A stretch of 11,839 nt of DNA, taken from Bacteroidales bacterium. GTDB taxonomy: Bacteria; Bacteroidota; Bacteroidia; Bacteroidales; B18-G4. The position numbers were made by a program, and so were the translations under genes. Positions 7,053-11,839 of this stretch are shown here, one piece after another. The notes beneath the pieces are model-generated. The model was given only the letters and a program-made list of their open reading frames with translations, was not told the origin of the DNA and ran no database searches. The stretch is taken from assembly GCA_030618905.1 (NCBI GenBank), contig JAUXCL010000064.1, positions 1 to 11,839 on the forward strand, given 5' to 3'. Position 1 is the first letter of the stretch; every line of letters begins with the position of its first letter.

Positions 7053-10000
7053 TTAAAAAGTGAAACTAAGTGCAATTGAAATTGATCTGGCCTGCGGGGG
7101 CGTTAGATAAGTAACCGAAGGGCTGAGGTTCTTCTGCATTACGTTTTCCATGTCCCTGAATATCTCCGGATCAAGTCCCGGGAATTTTGTGAAGGTCAGC
7201 AGGTTTGCACCGATTAATGAAACCGAAGCATTGGTCATTTTAATTTTTTTGATCCATGCTTTAGGGAAATTATAGGTAATGATGAATGACTTCAGCCTGA
7301 CGTATGATCCATCGTGCAGGTACTCATCCGTATTTCTGATCCTCTCAATATCGGATTGTCCTAAAGTTAACCTCGCTATGTCTGTCTGATCTCCAGGCTT
7401 TTGCCACCTGTCAAGTGCCCCTTTGCTCAGGTTCCATCCCAGGTCGTTGTACTGGAATTTCTCGGAGTCGTCATAAATTTTATTGCCTACACTAAAGTTA
7501 AACATGAAACTGCATTCCCAGTTTTTGTAGGTGAAATAGTTGGTGAAGCCCCCAAACAGGTCCGGGTAAGGTTTGCCAAGCACCCTTCTGTCATCCAGGT
7601 TATACTCTTTGGTCGGGTTTCCGTTGATGTCTTCATAAATGGGCATCCCATCTGCAGGATCAATTCCGAGAACCGGGATCAAATAATTAACACCAATGGG
7701 CTCACCTTCGATCACACGGGTGTCACCGGTACCGGACAGGGCATCTGCGGTCGCATTGCCAATGTCCAACACTTTATTGTCATTATAGGCAAAGTTCAGG
7801 TTGGTTTTCCATGTCAGTTCACGCTGGATATTTACACTGGTGATATCAAACTCAAAACCTGTATTTCTCATCGTACCGATGTTCGTCAGCACGCTTTGCC
7901 AGCCGCTGGAAGACTGGACCTGAACTCCAAGAAACAGGTCCTCGACCTTTTTGTAATAGTAGGCGATTTCACCATGGATCCGGTCTTCAAGGAATCCGTA
8001 TTCAATTCCTGCGTCGTAAGTCCTGGTGGTCTCCCATCTGAGAGTGGGGTTCTCCAGGTTGGTCTGGAAAATAATGGGATATCCATTATAATTGGTAGGA
8101 CTGGTGGTGTTGGTTACGCCATACTGGGCATAATTGGGAATCTCGGCATTACCTGTAATACCATATCCTGTTTTTAATTTCAGAAAATTCAATCCTCTTT
8201 TATCCCGCAGGAAGGACTCTTCGGTCATGACCCAGCCTATGGATGCGGCAGGGAAATTTCCAAATTTATTTTCAGAACCAAATCTTGATGATCCGTCAGT
8301 TCTGAAAATAAGAGTTGCTAAGTATTTGTTTTTGTATGCGTAATTTACCCTTCCAAAGTAGGATACAAAGGAATATTCAGAAGTTGCAAAATCCTCGCGT
8401 TGATAATCTGCGTTTTGAGTGCCATCTTCATTATATTCAGGGGGCATTGCTGGTCCCTGATAGATGGGTTTGTCAATGCCGGTGATTGTAAGGCGGTAAC
8501 CGTCCGCGGAATTCTTCAGCAATTCCGCACCGGCCATAAAGTTAAACACACTACCACTCTTCAGGTCCAACAAATAATTTAATATGGCTTTTGTGTTCCA
8601 GTTGGTAATGTATTCACGTGTGCTTCTGCCTTGCGGGACATCACGGAAGGCTGCGTAATATTCGTTGAAATCACGATCGATATAATCGACACTACCGTCA
8701 ACCCTTAAATTTAATCCTTTGATGATCTCATACTTTAAGAAAAGAGTGGCCAGTAAACGATTGGTTCGTGTACGCAAATCATCCAGGTCGATTTGCGCAA
8801 TAGGGTTACCAGGCCCATTCTGTCCATCAGGAAACTGGTAGTAGCCATTTGCAGTTGAGCTGGAATGGATGGGGAAATAAGGCAATGCGGCCGACTGGGC
8901 TTTACCCAGGCCACCCGTCCAGGATACGGGAACATGGTTGTTAATGGTATGAGAGTACATGGAAGTCAGGCCAATATCCAGTTTATCCGTTGCGAAGATG
9001 TCAATATTTGCACGGGCATTGAAACGGTCAAATGAATTTTCTTTCAGGAAACTATTTTGATTATTGTATGACATACCAATGTAGCTGGCCACACGTTTGC
9101 TTCCCTGGCGGTACCCAAAATCTATCAATTGTGAGATGCCTGTTCTGATCAATTCATTTTGCCAGTCAGTATTTACCTTCATGGCATCTTCACGGGAAAT
9201 TCCACCTGGCAATGGAATATATGGGCCATATTCCCATGAGCCATTTCCATAAATTGCATCATTTTCGTAGGCTTCCTGGTATAAGGACATGTATTCTTCA
9301 TTGCTCAGGAGATCGTACATCCCGGTGGGCCTGGCAAAATTTATCTTATAGTTCACATCAAAAACCGGTTTGCTCTTGCCTCCTTTTTTTCCTCTCTTGG
9401 TGGTGATCAGGACCACACCATTGGCTCCCCTGGAACCGTATATCGCAGTGGCAGAAGCGTCCTTCAGCACTTCAATGGATTCAATGTCATTGGGATTGAT
9501 AAAGTCGAGTGGGTTGGTGTTGACACCACCTACCCGCGTTGAGGTGATCTGTGTTCCGGTAGAGGTACCTTCTATCGGTTCATTCTGGATGACCGGTATA
9601 CCATCGACCACATAGAGGGGGTCACCACCTGCAGAGATGGAACCTGGCCCCCTGACACGAACAGCGGATCCGGCACCTGCCATACCATTGCTTTGAATGA
9701 TCTGAACCCCGGCCGCTTTTCCCTGAAGCCCTGCTTCAAAACTGGGCACGGGAATCTCCGTGAGCTCGTTTCCGGATACTTTGGCAATGGACCCAGTTAC
9801 TTCCCTTTTTCGCTGTGTTCCGTAGCCAATAACTACGGTTTCCTCGAGCATCATGGCTTCGGGGTTTAATTGTATATTGATCACAGGCTTGTCTGCCACA
9901 ATTTCCTGTTTGGCATACCCGATAAAGGAGAATACCAGTATGGCGCCTTGCGGGACTTTCAGGGTATAATTCCCGTCGATATCCGTAACGGTGCCATTGA

Positions 10001-10163
10001 CAGTACCTTTCTCCACTATTGTGACCCCGGGAAGGTATTCACCCTCCTCGGCATCCGATATCTTACCTGTAACGGTAATATCCTGTGCATTTAATATAAA
10101 TGCAACAGACATTACCACCAGGAAAAGAATACCACGTTTTAAGTGAAAGCATACGTGTTTCAT
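7053..10163 (-). CDS. SusC/RagA-family TonB-dependent outer-membrane transporter
   Basis: A 1036-residue importer that moves oligosaccharides across the outer membrane with energy from TonB. A signal peptide covers residues 1-26 (ILNA before Gln27). A carboxypeptidase-regulatory-like domain follows (about 28-105; LPGVTIVEKGT, GNYTLKV, FSFIGY), then a TonB box-like stretch, EETVVIGYG (107-115). The plug runs from about 120 with the family signatures LQGKAAGVQI (146-155), PLYVVDGIP (182-190) and the IESIEVLKDASATAIYGSRG motif (227-246). The rest is the 22-strand barrel, ending in an aromatic residue (SFTF), as outer-membrane barrels do. It is first in the operon and divergent from the amylase at 10391, with 227 bases between them. 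Alpha-glucan specificity is inferred from the GH13 neighbours, not from the transporter itself. Confidence 0.97.
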   Translation of the reverse strand: MKHVCFHLKRGILFLVVMSVAFILNAQDITVTGKISDAEEGEYLPGVTIVEKGTVNGTVTDIDGNYTLKVPQGAILVFSFIGYAKQEIVADKPVINIQLNPEAMMLEETVVIGYGTQRKREVTGSIAKVSGNELTEIPVPSFEAGLQGKAAGVQIIQSNGMAGAGSAVRVRGPGSISAGGDPLYVVDGIPVIQNEPIEGTSTGTQITSTRVGGVNTNPLDFINPNDIESIEVLKDASATAIYGSRGANGVVLITTKRGKKGGKSKPVFDVNYKINFARPTGMYDLLSNEEYMSLYQEAYENDAIYGNGSWEYGPYIPLPGGISREDAMKVNTDWQNELIRTGISQLIDFGYRQGSKRVASYIGMSYNNQNSFLKENSFDRFNARANIDIFATDKLDIGLTSMYSHTINNHVPVSWTGGLGKAQSAALPYFPIHSSSTANGYYQFPDGQNGPGNPIAQIDLDDLRTRTNRLLATLFLKYEIIKGLNLRVDGSVDYIDRDFNEYYAAFRDVPQGRSTREYITNWNTKAILNYLLDLKSGSVFNFMAGAELLKNSADGYRLTITGIDKPIYQGPAMPPEYNEDGTQNADYQREDFATSEYSFVSYFGRVNYAYKNKYLATLIFRTDGSSRFGSENKFGNFPAASIGWVMTEESFLRDKRGLNFLKLKTGYGITGNAEIPNYAQYGVTNTTSPTNYNGYPIIFQTNLENPTLRWETTRTYDAGIEYGFLEDRIHGEIAYYYKKVEDLFLGVQVQSSSGWQSVLTNIGTMRNTGFEFDITSVNIQRELTWKTNLNFAYNDNKVLDIGNATADALSGTGDTRVIEGEPIGVNYLIPVLGIDPADGMPIYEDINGNPTKEYNLDDRRVLGKPYPDLFGGFTNYFTYKNWECSFMFNFSVGNKIYDDSEKFQYNDLGWNLSKGALDRWQKPGDQTDIARLTLGQSDIERIRNTDEYLHDGSYVRLKSFIITYNFPKAWIKKIKMTNASVSLIGANLLTFTKFPGLDPEIFRDMENVMQKNLSPSVTYLTPPQARSISIALSFTF

Positions 10164-10216
10164 AAAATAGGTTTTTGGTATATCGCTAATATTACTCTAT
10201 TATTAATATGGTGTTA

Positions 10217-10248
10217 TAAATATAGATAAAATTGCAGGTACCTTGAAA
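10217..10248 (-). promoter_or_regulatory. Candidate promoter of the susC operon
   Basis: On the minus strand, TTTC (10245-10248) is followed after 20 bases by TATATTTA (10217-10224). The Bacteroidota consensus is TTTG, 19-21 bases, TAnnTTTG, so each element misses only its last base. Transcription would begin near 10210, giving a leader of about 45 bases before the ATG at 10163. The AT-rich context makes this tentative. Confidence 0.35.
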
Positions 10249-10281
10249 TTGAAATAGCAGAAGAGATTAATTTAAAACAGG

Positions 10282-10302
10282 TATAAATAACATACATTTA
10301 TA
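10282..10302. promoter_or_regulatory. Inverted repeat between the divergent promoters, possible operator
   Basis: TATAAAT (10282-10288) and ATTTATA (10296-10302) are perfect 7-base arms around 7 bases. The repeat lies about midway between the candidate promoters of susC and the amylase, where a shared activator could act on both. The arms are pure A/T, so chance is a serious alternative. Confidence 0.25.
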
Positions 10303-10337
10303 ACTTGTTGGAACTCAATAATTCTAATATTTGGCAT

Positions 10338-10354
10338 TATCTTTGCTAACTTTG
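10338..10354 (+). promoter_or_regulatory. Two consecutive -7-type promoter elements for the divergent amylase
   Basis: TATCTTTG (10338-10345) and TAACTTTG (10347-10354) both match TAnnTTTG completely and are nine bases apart. The second lies 36 bases before the ATG at 10391. No good TTTG -33 element stands 19-21 bases upstream of either, which would fit a promoter that needs an activator. The start codon has no evident Shine-Dalgarno, as is usual in this phylum. Confidence 0.5.
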
Positions 10355-10390
10355 CCATAACAATTATTGGAGATATTTAAAATTAAACAT

Positions 10391-11839
10391 ATGAGGCTTT
10401 CACTGATATTATTTATAGCCCTGCTATTTACACAGGCTGCAATTGCTCAGATCATAGTCACCGATCCTGCCTTTCCAACTGACGATAACCCGGTAGTCAT
10501 TACCTACGATGCTACGCAGGGAAGTGGCGGACTGCAGGGCTACACTGGCGATGTGTATGCGCATACAGGTGTGATAACCAACCAGAGTTCAACTAGTTCA
10601 GATTGGAGATACGTGATGTCAGAATGGGGGCAAAATATTCCTGAAACTAAAATGAGCAGGATAGGTGAAGATCTTTATGAATTGGAAATCACACCAGATA
10701 TCAGGGATTATTATGGTGTGCCATCCACGGAGCTGATCCAACAAATGGCATTTGTTTTCAGAAGTGACGTTCCTGTGGGTGGTGGTTACCTTGAAGGGAA
10801 GACAGCAAGCGGAGGAGATATTTTTGTGGATGTCCACCCGGGTGGGATGTCGGTCTCATTTCAAAATCCGGCGATTACACCAGTCCTGATCACTCCAGGG
10901 GAATCCTTTCCACTTACCATTCATGCTGTCAATGCTGATTCTATTTTGCTGTATGTTGATGATGTCCTGGTGAATAGTACAGATACTGATGTTCTTGAAG
11001 ATACAATTATTGGTACTGAATTTGGGAATTTCAAGGTTCATGCTGTTGCAAAAAGTGGTATAGAGGCGGTTGTCGATTCCTTTTACTATCATGTCAGAAC
11101 ACCGGTCCAGGTGGCCGGGTTACCAGCCGGGATCAAGGACGGGATTAATTATATAGACGAAAATACAGCAATCCTTTCATTATTTGCTCCAAACAAGGAG
11201 TTTGTAAATGTTTTAGGCGATTTTAACGGATGGATGCTTGATTCTACCAATCAGATGTACCTTACACCTGATAGTATGCGGTACTGGTTACAGCTTGACA
11301 ACCTTGTTGCAGGTGAAGAATATGTTTTTCAATATCTGGTAGATGGCATTATCAGGATTGGCGACCCCTATGCCGATAAAACAAGTGATCCGGAAGATGA
11401 TTATATCGATGAAGCAACCTACCCGGGCCTGATTGAGTACCCGCTCGGAAAGGCAAAAGGATTGGCTACGGTCTTGCAAACCAACCAGGAAGCATATCAG
11501 TGGCAGGTCGATAATTTCACACCGGCAGCAGCAACAGACCTTGTCATTTATGAATTGCTGGTCAGGGATTTCACTGAAGAGCATACTTTCCAGGCTATCA
11601 TCGATACGCTTGCTTACCTTGAGGAATTGGGGATTAATGCAATTGAGCTGATGCCGGTGAATGAATTTGAACATAATCTGAGCTGGGGATATAATCCCGT
11701 ATATTACTTTGCTGTCGATAAATACTATGGGCCGAAAAATACATTGAAAGCACTGATAGATGAGTGTCACCAGCGCGGTATTGCCGTGATTATGGATATC
11801 GTCCTGAACCATGCTTATAGTCCTTGTCCGCTTGTTCAA
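10391..11839 (+). CDS. Secreted multidomain GH13 alpha-amylase, 3' end cut by the window
   Basis: An open frame of 483 codons from the ATG at 10391 reaches the window edge without a stop. A signal peptide spans residues 1-19 (AIA before Gln20). Residues about 24-150 match the repeated domain of the triple-domain protein at 4005-5114: P.F....PVVITYD (26-40), LYELEITP (95-102), MAFVFRS (119-125). Residues about 152-236 look like an immunoglobulin-like linker domain. CBM48 follows (about 250-355) with DFNGW at 277-281. The GH13 barrel starts near 395 and shows IYELLVRDF, MPVNEF (421-426), WGYNP (432-436) and region I D469-N473-H474; regions II-IV lie beyond the edge. It should cut alpha-1,4 or alpha-1,6 glucan links outside the cell or in the periplasm. 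It is divergent from susC. Whether it carries a T9SS sorting domain cannot be seen. Branching-enzyme-like relatives share CBM48 plus GH13, but a signal peptide argues for a degradative role. Confidence 0.9.
   Translation, partial: MRLSLILFIALLFTQAAIAQIIVTDPAFPTDDNPVVITYDATQGSGGLQGYTGDVYAHTGVITNQSSTSSDWRYVMSEWGQNIPETKMSRIGEDLYELEITPDIRDYYGVPSTELIQQMAFVFRSDVPVGGGYLEGKTASGGDIFVDVHPGGMSVSFQNPAITPVLITPGESFPLTIHAVNADSILLYVDDVLVNSTDTDVLEDTIIGTEFGNFKVHAVAKSGIEAVVDSFYYHVRTPVQVAGLPAGIKDGINYIDENTAILSLFAPNKEFVNVLGDFNGWMLDSTNQMYLTPDSMRYWLQLDNLVAGEEYVFQYLVDGIIRIGDPYADKTSDPEDDYIDEATYPGLIEYPLGKAKGLATVLQTNQEAYQWQVDNFTPAAATDLVIYELLVRDFTEEHTFQAIIDTLAYLEELGINAIELMPVNEFEHNLSWGYNPVYYFAVDKYYGPKNTLKALIDECHQRGIAVIMDIVLNHAYSPCPLVQ

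Noticed and set aside
7401..8177. 258-codon open frame on + inside the transporter gene
   Set aside because: It is antisense to the conserved SusC barrel, has no recognisable domain or signal peptide, and is explained by the codon pattern of the real gene.
11288..11839. 183-codon minus-strand open frame at the right edge
   Set aside because: It overlaps the GH13 region on the other strand, where CBM48 and catalytic motifs are clear; its own translation is Cys/Ile-rich without any family signal.

Overview
The window reads as part of a Bacteroidota genome. The signs are a SusC/SusD outer-membrane pair, a type IX secretion (T9SS) C-terminal sorting domain, signal peptides ending just before Gln, lipoproteins with Bacteroidota-type N-termini, TAnnTTTG-like promoter elements, and no clear Shine-Dalgarno sequences. 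The T9SS substrate and moderate base composition suit an environmental or marine Bacteroidales/Flavobacteriia-like lineage; I cannot place it more finely. No RNA genes, transposase or CRISPR array were seen.

Layout. Positions 1-155 hold a 15-bp tandem repeat and a GAAC-rich hairpin region. A complete secreted GH13 alpha-glucan hydrolase (pullulanase/amylase-like, CBM48 plus catalytic barrel) follows on + at 156-2492. It converges, across a clear bidirectional terminator, on a block of five minus-strand genes. In transcription order from 10163 these are a SusC-type TonB-dependent transporter, a SusD-type lipoprotein, a small GxW-containing lipoprotein (DUF5004-like), and a secreted protein with three tandem beta domains (DUF4961-like). 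Last, after a 116-bp gap with its own candidate promoter, comes a T9SS-exported protein with two near-duplicate carbohydrate-binding-like domains. The first four are separated by only 11-14 bp and are almost certainly one operon. A second GH13 enzyme starts divergently at 10391 and runs off the right edge.

Inferred function. This is a starch/alpha-glucan utilisation (Sus-like) locus. Surface or secreted binding proteins would capture the glucan, the two GH13 enzymes would cut it, and SusD/SusC would bind and import the oligosaccharides using TonB energy. No regulator, inner-membrane transporter or GH97/GH31 enzyme lies in the window; such genes may lie to the right.

Most interesting observation. 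The domain at the N-terminus of the divergent amylase is recognisably the same domain that occurs three times in the 369-residue protein of the sus operon. Enzyme and binding protein therefore appear to share one binding module. I found no wholly new kind of system; the locus is a recognisable variant of a known one with several details worth checking.
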